From: Alphaproteobacteria bacterium
Lineage (GTDB): Bacteria; Pseudomonadota; Alphaproteobacteria; Micropepsales; Micropepsaceae
Length of the DNA: 38,967 nt
Direction: 5' to 3'
NCBI GenBank assembly: GCA_003158585.1
Contig: PMKE01000120.1
Coordinates: 1-38,967, forward strand
The notes beneath the pieces were generated by a model. It was not told the DNA's origin. It saw only the letters and a list, made by a program, of their open reading frames with translations, and did no database searches. Shown piece after piece: positions 8,521-15,411 of this stretch (its first letter is position 1; every line of letters starts with the position of its first letter). Made by a program: the position numbers and the translations under genes.

Positions 8521-8900
8521 CCCTTCCTCAAACTCATGATGGTAAAAATAAGGTTAACACAGGTGCTCCCTTCAGGGAAGCTAAACTGTCGCACTTTTGC
8601 CGTAATTCTTCTAGCGGAGCGTGCGTACGCCAATGTCTGAGATTCGGAAGATAGTTCATGGATTTACCTGAGGAATCCTAGTCTCCAGCCGCCTCTCAGA
8701 TTATCCGGAATGCATTTTCGGCACCTTGGATTTTCGCCGTACGCGTGTCCGCCTGTGCCGCATCGTTAGGCATGAACGCCAATGAATTTGTTACCGCCGA
8801 TAGCTTGAAGATCAATCCACAGGAAAGGAAGCACCAAGCCCCCCGAAGAGATCGCGCGCTCCATCGCCGCCCAGCTGACGGAACGCCTGCACAGCACCGC
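8521..8900. other. Intergenic region, no supported gene
   Basis: This holds the upstream region of the cold-shock gene (AT-rich at 8540-8560) and the space beyond the 3' end of the EF-hand gene. On plus, 8809-8910 can be read without a stop and ends in a protein-like stretch (PPEEIARSIAAQLTERL), but there is no start codon and the reading is blocked upstream. It may be a gene remnant or chance. No RNA gene or strong terminator was seen. Confidence 0.5.
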
Positions 8901-9716
8901 TCAGTCATAGCGGCGCCTTTTCGTATTGCGTTGTCCCTGCCGGGAAATTTCGTTAGCGGCCAGCACGCGGTCCTTGTTCTTGTCAAGGCGCGAGAAGAGC
9001 GCCAGCTCGCTCCCTCCGAACTCCTGCACGGTGAGCTTGCCGTCCCTGTTCTGATCGAGACGCCGGAAGGTTCGCGTGTTCACGTCCGCGAAACGGCGCT
9101 GCTCGCTCTGGGCAAACTGGCTCGCGGTCATAGCCGAGCCGCCACCGGTCGCTTGCGCGAAGCGTTTGGCGATGGCGCTGTCCAGCTCCGCGCGGCTCAC
9201 GGTGCCGTCCCTGTTGAGGTCGTTGTCGGCGCACATTCCCGAAAGCCCGCCGCGGGATGTCCCGCGTTCGCCGCTGCCAGCCGCGCAGGAGGCAAACCCG
9301 GTCCCGTGTCTGTCAAGTGTGATAAAGCGCACGCGCTGCGGAGAGGCGAATTCGGCGAGGCTCAGCCTGCCGTCGCCGTTCCAGTCAAGGCTCTTGAACA
9401 TGTCGGCGTTATGCTGGCGGAACTCGTCGGCCCGCACGGCCAGGAATTGCTCCAGGGTCATGCCGGGCGCGCGATGGGTGGCCGCCGAGAAGCGCGCCCC
9501 GATGGTATTGTTCATCTCCGCCTGCGTGATTCTGCCGTCGTGGTTGAGGTCGAAGCTGCGCAGCAGCCGGTCCGTCCGGCCCGGATGGCTGGAGCCGAGG
9601 CCCTGCATCGGCCCGTCCGGCGGCTGAGGACCCTCCATCTGCGCGTAGCCGAGGCCTGCACCCGCTACAAACGTCACCACCCCAAGAAGCAGGGCAATCT
9701 TCAAGCTGGTCTTCAT
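8901..9716 (-). CDS. Secreted EF-hand protein with five EF-hand loops
   Basis: A 271-residue protein with an N-terminal signal peptide (about residues 1-25, ending GLGYAQ) and EF-hand calcium loops. DLNHDGRITQAE (56-67), DWNGDGRLSLAE (111-122), DLNRDGTVSRAE (166-177) and DQNRDGKLTVQE (221-232) all have acidic or polar residues at the coordinating positions 1, 3, 5 and 12. A fifth loop, DKNKDRVLAANE (245-256), has Arg at position 6 instead of Gly and may bind less well. The first four loops are exactly 55 residues apart, and residues 56-123 resemble 166-233, so the protein arose by internal duplication. It probably binds Ca2+ in the periplasm or outside. It is divergent from an OmpR-type regulator, which may control it. 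The exact role is unknown. Confidence 0.85.
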   Translation of the reverse strand: MKTSLKIALLLGVVTFVAGAGLGYAQMEGPQPPDGPMQGLGSSHPGRTDRLLRSFDLNHDGRITQAEMNNTIGARFSAATHRAPGMTLEQFLAVRADEFRQHNADMFKSLDWNGDGRLSLAEFASPQRVRFITLDRHGTGFASCAAGSGERGTSRGGLSGMCADNDLNRDGTVSRAELDSAIAKRFAQATGGGSAMTASQFAQSEQRRFADVNTRTFRRLDQNRDGKLTVQEFGGSELALFSRLDKNKDRVLAANEISRQGQRNTKRRRYD

Positions 9717-9792
9717 GGGACGACTCCATCTAATCGGCGTCTGAAAAATCGCCTGTTACCGGTCGCGGAACTTTCCCGGAACGGAAATAATA

Positions 9793-9820
9793 TTTCGCAA
9801 GTTTGTGCGGCTTTTATAAT
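9793..9820 (+). promoter_or_regulatory. Possible sigma-70 promoter for the regulator/kinase pair
   Basis: A perfect TATAAT lies at 9815-9820 with a poor -35 match (TTTCGC, 9793-9798) 16 bases upstream. It is in the 165-base divergent region between the EF-hand gene and the regulator. A weak -35 is common for promoters that need an activator. Confidence 0.4.
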
Positions 9821-9866
9821 TCGACACACTTTGCGGCAATTGAGTGTTTGCGAGGCATGAGCGAAC

Positions 9867-9881
9867 GCCCCACGATGGGGC
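9867..9881 (+). promoter_or_regulatory. Small hairpin abutting the regulator start
   Basis: GCCCC (9867-9871) pairs with GGGGC (9877-9881), directly before the ATG at 9882. The GGGG would be the only ribosome-site-like sequence and would be buried. This leaves open that translation begins at the next in-frame ATG, 9900. Confidence 0.25.
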
Positions 9882-10628
9882 ATGGTAGAGTTCCAAGCCA
9901 TGATAAAGGACGAATCGAAGCCGCACATCCTCGTGGTGGAGGATGCGCGGGACATCCGCGAGCCATTGGCGCGGTATCTGCGCGAACACGGCTACCGCGC
10001 CACCACGGCGCCCGATGCTGCTGCGGCGCGCAGAGTGTTGAAGGCTTCGGGCATCGATCTTGTCGTGCTCGACATCATGATGCCCGGCGAAGACGGCCTC
10101 AGTCTGTGCCGCTCGATTCGCGAGACCACCCAGACGCCGGTCATTCTGCTCACTGCGCGTGGCGAAGAGGTGGACCGCATCGTCGGACTGGAGATGGGGG
10201 CGGACGACTACATTCCAAAGCCGTTCAGTCCGCGCGAGCTGATCGCCCGCGTGGCGGCGGTACTACGGCGCACACAGGCGCTGCCGCCGCGCCAGAAGCC
10301 GCCGTCTGCTACGCGCATCCGCTTCGGCGACTGGACTCTGGACACCGGCCAGCGCGAGCTGATCGGCAAGGACGGCGTGGCGATGCCGCTGTCGAGCGGC
10401 GAATTCCGCCTGCTCTCCGCACTGCTCGAACGGCCCAAGATCGCGCTGACCCGCAACCAGCTCCTCGATCTGACCAAGGGACGCGACGCCGAGTTGTTCG
10501 ACCGCTCGATCGACAACCACGTCAGCCGCCTGCGCAAGAAGATCGAGCCCGATCCCAAGAACCCGCGCTACATCAAGACCGTCTGGGGGGGCGGCTACAT
10601 CTTCGCGATGGAGCCGGAGACCGAATGA
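9882..10628 (+). CDS. OmpR/PhoB-type response regulator
   Basis: DNA-binding regulator of a two-component system, 248 residues. The receiver domain (about 14-130) has the acidic pair E20-D21, the phosphoacceptor D64 in VVLDIMMPGEDG, the switch threonine in ILLTARGEE and the conserved lysine in DYIPKPFSPREL. The C-terminal winged helix (about 150-245) contains LSSGEFRLLSALLERP, then NHVSRLRKKIE and YIKTVWGGGYIF. The start may be 9882 or 9900. The stop overlaps the kinase ATG by 4 bases. The regulator at 34403-35167 is a close paralogue, with identical stretches such as IMMPGEDGLSLCRSIRE. It is divergent from the EF-hand gene, a likely target. Confidence 0.95.
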   Translation: MVEFQAMIKDESKPHILVVEDARDIREPLARYLREHGYRATTAPDAAAARRVLKASGIDLVVLDIMMPGEDGLSLCRSIRETTQTPVILLTARGEEVDRIVGLEMGADDYIPKPFSPRELIARVAAVLRRTQALPPRQKPPSATRIRFGDWTLDTGQRELIGKDGVAMPLSSGEFRLLSALLERPKIALTRNQLLDLTKGRDAELFDRSIDNHVSRLRKKIEPDPKNPRYIKTVWGGGYIFAMEPETE

Positions 10629-11986
10629 AGCTGTGGCCGCGGACGCTCGGCGTTCAGCTCATCGTCGTCACGGCGGTGGCGGTGTTCCTTTCCAATGCCG
10701 TGGTGGCCATGTGGTTCGAGTTGGGCAACGAGCGGCTGAGTGAAAACGAGCTGACGGAACGCATGCTCGACCGCGCCGCCTCGGTCACAACGCTGATGAG
10801 TTCCATCCCCCCCAAGGCGCGTGCCACGGCAACGGAAGCGCTCGGCGGCAGGCTGTGGCTATTCAGGATCAAGACGGGCAAGGACGCCGTGCTGCCGATG
10901 ACCCCCGAGGAAGCGGCGCTGGCGGCGCGTCTGAAGGCAATGCTACCGGCTAAGCACGCCAAGCTGCCGGTGAGCGTGCATTTCCGCGAATGGAAAGACG
11001 ACGACGGACGTTCGCGCAGCCCAGCGGCAACGGCCATCGAGATGACCCTGCCGGTGGTACGCAACACGCAGCTCGTCGCCACCTTCATCCGTCCGCCGGG
11101 CCCGCCCTGGCCCGCCGAGATCGTGATCGCTGCAGTGGTGGCGATCATCGTAGCGTCTGCGGCAGGCGCCTATATCGCGCGGCGCGTGGCGCGGCCATTG
11201 TCCAAGTTGGCGGACGCCGCCTCGCTTGCGGCCCGCGGCGAAACCGCGCCGCACGTTCCCGAAGTCGGCCCGGACGATGTGCGCAACGCCGCCCGCGCCT
11301 TCAACGCCATGACCGATCAGGTGTCCCGCACGCTGGATAGCCAGCGCCAGCTTCTTTCGGCTGTAGGCCACGATCTGCGTACGCCGATCACCGCCATGCG
11401 GATCAACCTCGAATTCGTCGATGACACGGAACTGCGCGACGGGCTCTTGAAGAATCTCGACGAGCTTCAGGAGCTCACCGAGGCCGTGCTGTCCGCAGCG
11501 CGCGGCGCCGGCGGCGAGAGCTCGCGCCAGATCGACCTCTCCAGTCTGGTAGAAAGTATCTGCGCCGATCTCGACGATCTAGGCGAGCCGGTGGTGTGGA
11601 ACGGGCATGCACCCGCGCCGCTGCACTGCCGCGCCAACGAGGTGCGGAGAGCCGTCCGCAATCTCATCGAGAACGCCGTCGCCTACGGTAAGAAGGCCGA
11701 AGTCTCGATCCAGGAAGTCCACGGCGCATACGAGATAGTTGTCGACGACGAAGGTCCGGGCATCCCGCCGGAAGACCGTACGCGCGTCTTCGAGCCGTTC
11801 GTGCGCCTGGAAGGCTCGCGCAACGAGGAAACAGGCGGCACGGGGCTTGGCCTCACGCAGGTGAAGACCATCGCGGAAGGTCACGGCGGCAAGGTCTTAC
11901 TGGAAGACCGTCCGGGCGGAGGGCTGCGCGCCCGCTTGTCCTTGCCTCGCCAGCCTGCGCAACGCTTCGCCAAAGAGACGCCTTGA
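10625..11986 (+). CDS. Sensor histidine kinase (HAMP, HisKA, HATPase)
   Basis: Inner-membrane sensor of 453 residues, partner of the preceding regulator (ATGA overlap). The first membrane helix is about 9-30 and the second about 164-184. The roughly 130-residue periplasmic part between them has no domain I recognise. HAMP follows (about 185-238: RRVARPLSKLADAASLAARG). The HisKA phosphoacceptor is H249 in AVGHDLRTPITAMR. The ATP-binding domain has the N-box NLIENAVAYG, the G1 box DDEGPGIPPED and the G2 box GTGLGL. The periplasmic loop has an acidic patch, WKDDDG, which could contact cations, but this is only a suggestion. Reading on plus beyond it: a 151-base gap precedes the IscU-like gene. 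Confidence 0.93.
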   Translation: MKLWPRTLGVQLIVVTAVAVFLSNAVVAMWFELGNERLSENELTERMLDRAASVTTLMSSIPPKARATATEALGGRLWLFRIKTGKDAVLPMTPEEAALAARLKAMLPAKHAKLPVSVHFREWKDDDGRSRSPAATAIEMTLPVVRNTQLVATFIRPPGPPWPAEIVIAAVVAIIVASAAGAYIARRVARPLSKLADAASLAARGETAPHVPEVGPDDVRNAARAFNAMTDQVSRTLDSQRQLLSAVGHDLRTPITAMRINLEFVDDTELRDGLLKNLDELQELTEAVLSAARGAGGESSRQIDLSSLVESICADLDDLGEPVVWNGHAPAPLHCRANEVRRAVRNLIENAVAYGKKAEVSIQEVHGAYEIVVDDEGPGIPPEDRTRVFEPFVRLEGSRNEETGGTGLGLTQVKTIAEGHGGKVLLEDRPGGGLRARLSLPRQPAQRFAKETP

Positions 11987-12137
11987 ACGCCTGTACCAAC
12001 GGCGAGACCCAATTATCCAACGAAGAAATCAGTAATTCCATAAAGATCGGGCGATATACTCAGGTGGTGCCTGTAGCGTTTGCCGTTTTATGAGGGATTG
12101 GTCGACACGCTTGATAACTTGCGTCATTAGGAGGGCA

Positions 12138-12569
12138 ATGAGCGACCTGCCTTACAGCAAGGACATCCTCCGCCTCGCCGCGGAATCCGTCGGTGCGGGC
12201 CGCCTGACGCCGCCGTGCGAAACGGGGTCCGAGTTCAATCCCGCCTGCGGCGACCGCTCGATCGTCGATCTGCGCATCGAGAACGGTCGCATCGCCGCCG
12301 TCGCGCACGAGACCAAAGCCTGCGTGCTGGCACAGGCCTCCGCTTCGATCCTGGGCAGCGCGCTGCCCGGTCGGCGGGTGGACGATTTGGCGAAGCTGAA
12401 GAGCGATGTCCTTGCCATGCTGAAAGGCGGTTCGCCGCCGCAAGGTCCCTTCGAGCGCTATGCGCATTTCAAGGACGTGGCGCAGCATCCCGGACGGCAC
12501 ACTTGCGTACTCTTGCCGATCGAAGCGGCACTCAAGGCCGCTTCACAGGCGCGCGAACCACGCAGCTAA
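12138..12569 (+). CDS. IscU/NifU-N-like iron-sulfur cluster scaffold protein
   Basis: A 143-residue cytoplasmic protein of the IscU/SufU fold, likely a platform for assembling or passing Fe-S clusters. Three cysteines sit where the cluster ligands of IscU are found: C37 in NPACGD (with D39 next to it), C62 in TKACVLAQASAS and C123 in RHTCVLLP. C27 is an extra cysteine. The family's LPPVK chaperone-binding motif is absent. The ATG at 12138 has a strong AGGAGGG site. Alphaproteobacteria often carry such a divergent scaffold outside the suf operon. Its last 27 bases overlap the 3' end of the convergent GH13 gene. Confidence 0.85.
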   Translation: MSDLPYSKDILRLAAESVGAGRLTPPCETGSEFNPACGDRSIVDLRIENGRIAAVAHETKACVLAQASASILGSALPGRRVDDLAKLKSDVLAMLKGGSPPQGPFERYAHFKDVAQHPGRHTCVLLPIEAALKAASQAREPRS

Positions 12570-14147
12570 AGGCCCGAGGCGCAGGCGCCCCGCTTCCAGG
12601 GCTGCTTCGCCGCATCCCCAATCCGTGCCCTTTGCTCCCGTAAGTAGCGCGTGACGAAACTCTGCGGGTTTGCGGCTTAGGTTGAAGACGCACAGAATGC
12701 GCTCGGCTTCGTGGCTCCGCGTGAAAGCAAGAACCTGCGCGCCCGCTTCGACGAACTCCATTTCGCCAATACGCATCGCGACGCTTTGTTTGCGGGCCGT
12801 AAGAAAGCGCCTGGCATGGTTGAGCGTCGAGGCTTCGTCGTTCTCCTGGCGCGACACCGCCAGAACCCGATGCGTTACTCCAGGCGGCAGCCAGGGCGTG
12901 CCCTTCGTGAATCCGAGATTGAGTGCTTCCGCATCCCAGGGCATGGGCGTACGGCATCCGTCGCGGCCCTTGAACAGCGGATAATAGAGATCGCCAACGG
13001 GATCCTTGAGCTGGTACCGCTTCAGATCGACTTCTGTCAGCCCCAGCTCCTCGCCCTGATACAGCAGCACCGTTCCCTTGATGGCGAAGAGCAACGCCAG
13101 CATCAGTTTGGCAAGTGCCGGATCGCCCTCGGACCCGCCGCCAAAACGCGTGACGGTGCGCACCACGTCGTGATTGCTGAACGAAGCGCAGGGCCAGTGC
13201 CGCGGATGATCGGCGAACAGCGCGTAATTGCCGGTGATGAAGGCGGGCGCAAGTTCGCTAGCCCGAAGCATGAAGAAAGTATAGCCGCCGTGCAGTCCTT
13301 CGTCCGGCGCGGCATAGGCGCCGGCGCGTTCGTAGCCTTCGGAGAATTCCCCGAACACGAAGCGCTCGCCGTGGCGTTCCACCGTGCGACGGATTTCGTC
13401 GAGGACGCCGACATTCTCCGGCAGATTGCAGTCGTGCAAATGATCCTGGAGGTTCGCCGCATCCGCCCAGATCGCATCGGTGCGCTTATCCATTGGGAAT
13501 GGCGGATTGTCGGCCAGCGTAGCGTCGTGCAGATAGGCGTTGGCAACGTCGAGGCGGTAGCCGTCCGCACCGCGCTCCAGCCAGAAATCCAGCACCTTCA
13601 GCGCCGCGGCCCTCGCCTCCGCATTGTGCCAGTTGAGCTTCGGCTGCTGGCGCAGGAATTTGTGATGATAGTGCTGGCGACGCGCCGGCTGGTACGACCA
13701 CGCCGGCCCGCCGAATGCCGACAGCCAGTTGTTCGGCGCCGTGCCGTCGAGGCGCGGCTCGGCCCAGACATACCAGTCAGCCTTGGCGCCGCGGGCTAGG
13801 CTGTCCTTGAACCAAGCGTGCTCGTCCGAAGTGTGGCACAGGACCTCGTCGAGGACGATCTTCAGCCCACGCGCATGGGCTTCGGTGCAGAGCTTCTCGA
13901 AATCGGCCAATGTGCCGTAATCGGGATGAACGGCCTCGTAATCCGATACGTCATAACCCCAGTCACGGTTGGGCGAAGGATGTATCGGCGACAGCCAGAT
14001 GGCATCCACGCCCAGCGCGGCGATGTAATCGAGCTTGGAAATCAGGCCTGCAAAATCGCCATGCCCGTCGCCGTTGCCGTCGCAGAAGCTGCGGACATAG
14101 ACCTGATAGACAACCGCCCCTCGCCACCAGGGCGCAGCCACGCTCAC
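12543..14147 (-). CDS. GH13 alpha-glucosidase / oligo-1,6-glucosidase
   Basis: Hydrolyses alpha-linked glucose oligomers. The 534-residue protein has no signal peptide and is probably cytoplasmic. It begins WWRGAVVYQVYVRSFCDGNGDG, the classic opening of the alpha-glucosidase subfamily. The catalytic residues are the nucleophile D200 in GADGYRLDVANA, the acid/base E267 in FVFGEFSE, and the stabilising aspartate D327 in FSNHDVVR. Conserved region I reads DEVLCHTSD, with cysteine where most GH13 enzymes have asparagine; serine is known at this place in related enzymes. Its start overlaps the stop of the ClpP-like gene by 4 bases, so they are probably co-translated. Trehalose- or sucrose-active relatives cannot be excluded. 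Confidence 0.88.
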   Translation of the reverse strand: MSVAAPWWRGAVVYQVYVRSFCDGNGDGHGDFAGLISKLDYIAALGVDAIWLSPIHPSPNRDWGYDVSDYEAVHPDYGTLADFEKLCTEAHARGLKIVLDEVLCHTSDEHAWFKDSLARGAKADWYVWAEPRLDGTAPNNWLSAFGGPAWSYQPARRQHYHHKFLRQQPKLNWHNAEARAAALKVLDFWLERGADGYRLDVANAYLHDATLADNPPFPMDKRTDAIWADAANLQDHLHDCNLPENVGVLDEIRRTVERHGERFVFGEFSEGYERAGAYAAPDEGLHGGYTFFMLRASELAPAFITGNYALFADHPRHWPCASFSNHDVVRTVTRFGGGSEGDPALAKLMLALLFAIKGTVLLYQGEELGLTEVDLKRYQLKDPVGDLYYPLFKGRDGCRTPMPWDAEALNLGFTKGTPWLPPGVTHRVLAVSRQENDEASTLNHARRFLTARKQSVAMRIGEMEFVEAGAQVLAFTRSHEAERILCVFNLSRKPAEFRHALLTGAKGTDWGCGEAALEAGRLRLGPLAAWFARL

Positions 14148-14743
14148 ACCTCGCTCACGCTGGAGACGATCTTGGCGACCAGACCGTATTCCTTCGCCTG
14201 CTCGGCACCCATCCAGAAATTGCGTTCCGTGTCGGCGACGACTTTCTCGAAGGTCTGACCGGTTTCGCGGGCGATGATGCGGTTCAACCGCTCGCGCATC
14301 TTGAGGATTTCCTCTGCCTCGATGGAGATGTCAGAGGCCTGCCCGCGCACTCCGCCGAGCGGCTGGTGCAGCAGGAAGCGCGTGTTCGGCAGGCAGAAGC
14401 GGTTTTCCTTGGCGGCGCCGAGATAGATGTGCGCGCCCGCGCTCGCCACCCAGCCGGTGCCGATCATCTTCACCCGCGGACCGACGAACTTGATCATGTC
14501 GTGTATCGTGTCGCCGGCTTCCACGTGACCGCCAGGCGAATTGAGGATGACGCGGATGTCGCCGTCGCCTTCGGAGGCATGCGCCAGGAGCTGGCCGCTG
14601 ACCCGTTCGGCCATCTTCATGTCCACCTCGCCGAAGATCAGCACGGTGCGGGACTTGAACAGTGCCTTCTGGACCGGCGTGGCCTGCGGTTCGGCCGAGT
14701 CGTTCTTGCTCTTCTCGTCTTCTTCTTCGTCGAGGCGGGACAT
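14144..14743 (-). CDS. ClpP-like serine peptidase (ATP-dependent Clp protease proteolytic subunit family)
   Basis: A 199-residue ClpP-fold peptidase. The catalytic triad is intact: S101 in GWVASAGAH, H126 in RFLLHQPLGG and D171 in VADTERNFWM. ILNSPGGHVEAGDTIHDMI is the typical oxyanion/handle region. An acidic, charged N-terminus (DEEEDEKSK) replaces the usual propeptide. The start at 14743 is chosen because AGGAGC lies just upstream; a longer frame to 14800 lacks support. The usual partner genes clpX and tig are not adjacent. Instead it overlaps a glucosidase gene, so it is probably a second, specialised ClpP paralogue rather than the main one. Confidence 0.87.
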   Translation of the reverse strand: MSRLDEEEDEKSKNDSAEPQATPVQKALFKSRTVLIFGEVDMKMAERVSGQLLAHASEGDGDIRVILNSPGGHVEAGDTIHDMIKFVGPRVKMIGTGWVASAGAHIYLGAAKENRFCLPNTRFLLHQPLGGVRGQASDISIEAEEILKMRERLNRIIARETGQTFEKVVADTERNFWMGAEQAKEYGLVAKIVSSVSEV

Positions 14744-14815
14744 GCGTGCTCCTGTAAGGCGAATCCGGGCAATACTAGCCAAGATGCGCCTCGCGTCCAT
14801 GTGCTTTGAAGAAAG

Positions 14816-15328
14816 CTAGTGGCGCGGCTTCACCTTGCCGCAATCGGCGGATAGCCAGCGTCCGTCCATGCTCATGTCTGTGTGCATCTGGGTGCCGTGC
14901 ACGGTCATGGCCACGGTTTCCCTGCCGTAGTAGTGCTCCGGCGAGGCGTAAGTGATCTGTACATGCCCTGTCCCGACCACCTTTCCGGTGCATACCAGGT
15001 CGGCGCTGAAGGTGTTTCCCACCGTTTTCATGTTCTTGGCCTGGCAGGAGGCGTTGTGGGTCAGTACGGGTTTGTCGTTCGCCACGTCGGCGGCGGTCAT
15101 GCAGTAGCGGCTCGTCATGCCGGCAGAGTTCATCTGGATGCCGCGGGCCTGCATCTGCGCCCGCGCTTGGGGCGGCAGTCTGGACATGTCCGGCATGCCG
15201 GCCATGTTGCCCGCGTTGTTCTTGATCGTGATCTCCCAGAGACCGGGCTTGCCGTGGGCTCCCCACGCCGCCGGCGATAGTGCCAGACCCATGACCAGTC
15301 CTAACGAAATTGTGCGAACCGATTTCAT
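14816..15328 (-). CDS. DUF3617 family secreted protein
   Basis: A 170-residue protein with a signal peptide (MKSVRTISLGLVMGLALSPA, cleaved near residue 23). The mature part starts GKPGLWEITI, the usual opening of DUF3617 proteins, followed by cysteines that probably form disulfides (YCMT, ASCQ, VCTG, DCGK). Its function is unknown; it should be periplasmic. The start at 15328 has GGAG 6-7 bases upstream; an upstream GTG at 15340 has no ribosome site. It ends close to the ClpP-like gene region (72 bases to that start) and could be in the same transcript. Confidence 0.82.
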   Translation of the reverse strand: MKSVRTISLGLVMGLALSPAAWGAHGKPGLWEITIKNNAGNMAGMPDMSRLPPQARAQMQARGIQMNSAGMTSRYCMTAADVANDKPVLTHNASCQAKNMKTVGNTFSADLVCTGKVVGTGHVQITYASPEHYYGRETVAMTVHGTQMHTDMSMDGRWLSADCGKVKPRH

Positions 15329-15411
15329 CGAGTGCTCCACTGCTGTCTGTCCGGCACTGGCGCCGAAGCATCCCCCATTATCGAAGCGGCGCTCGCTGAA
15401 TCAAGTGAGCT

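Noticed and set aside
8809-8910. Possible gene remnant ending PPEEIARSIAAQLTERL
   Set aside because: The stretch looks protein-like, but no start codon or upstream continuation is present, and it overlaps the EF-hand gene end. It is too short to call a pseudogene.
9803-10624. Plus-strand frame extending the histidine kinase upstream by 274 residues
   Set aside because: This part overlaps the response regulator in another frame and has shadow composition (many Arg, His, Ala). The kinase start at 10625 overlaps the regulator stop in the usual way.
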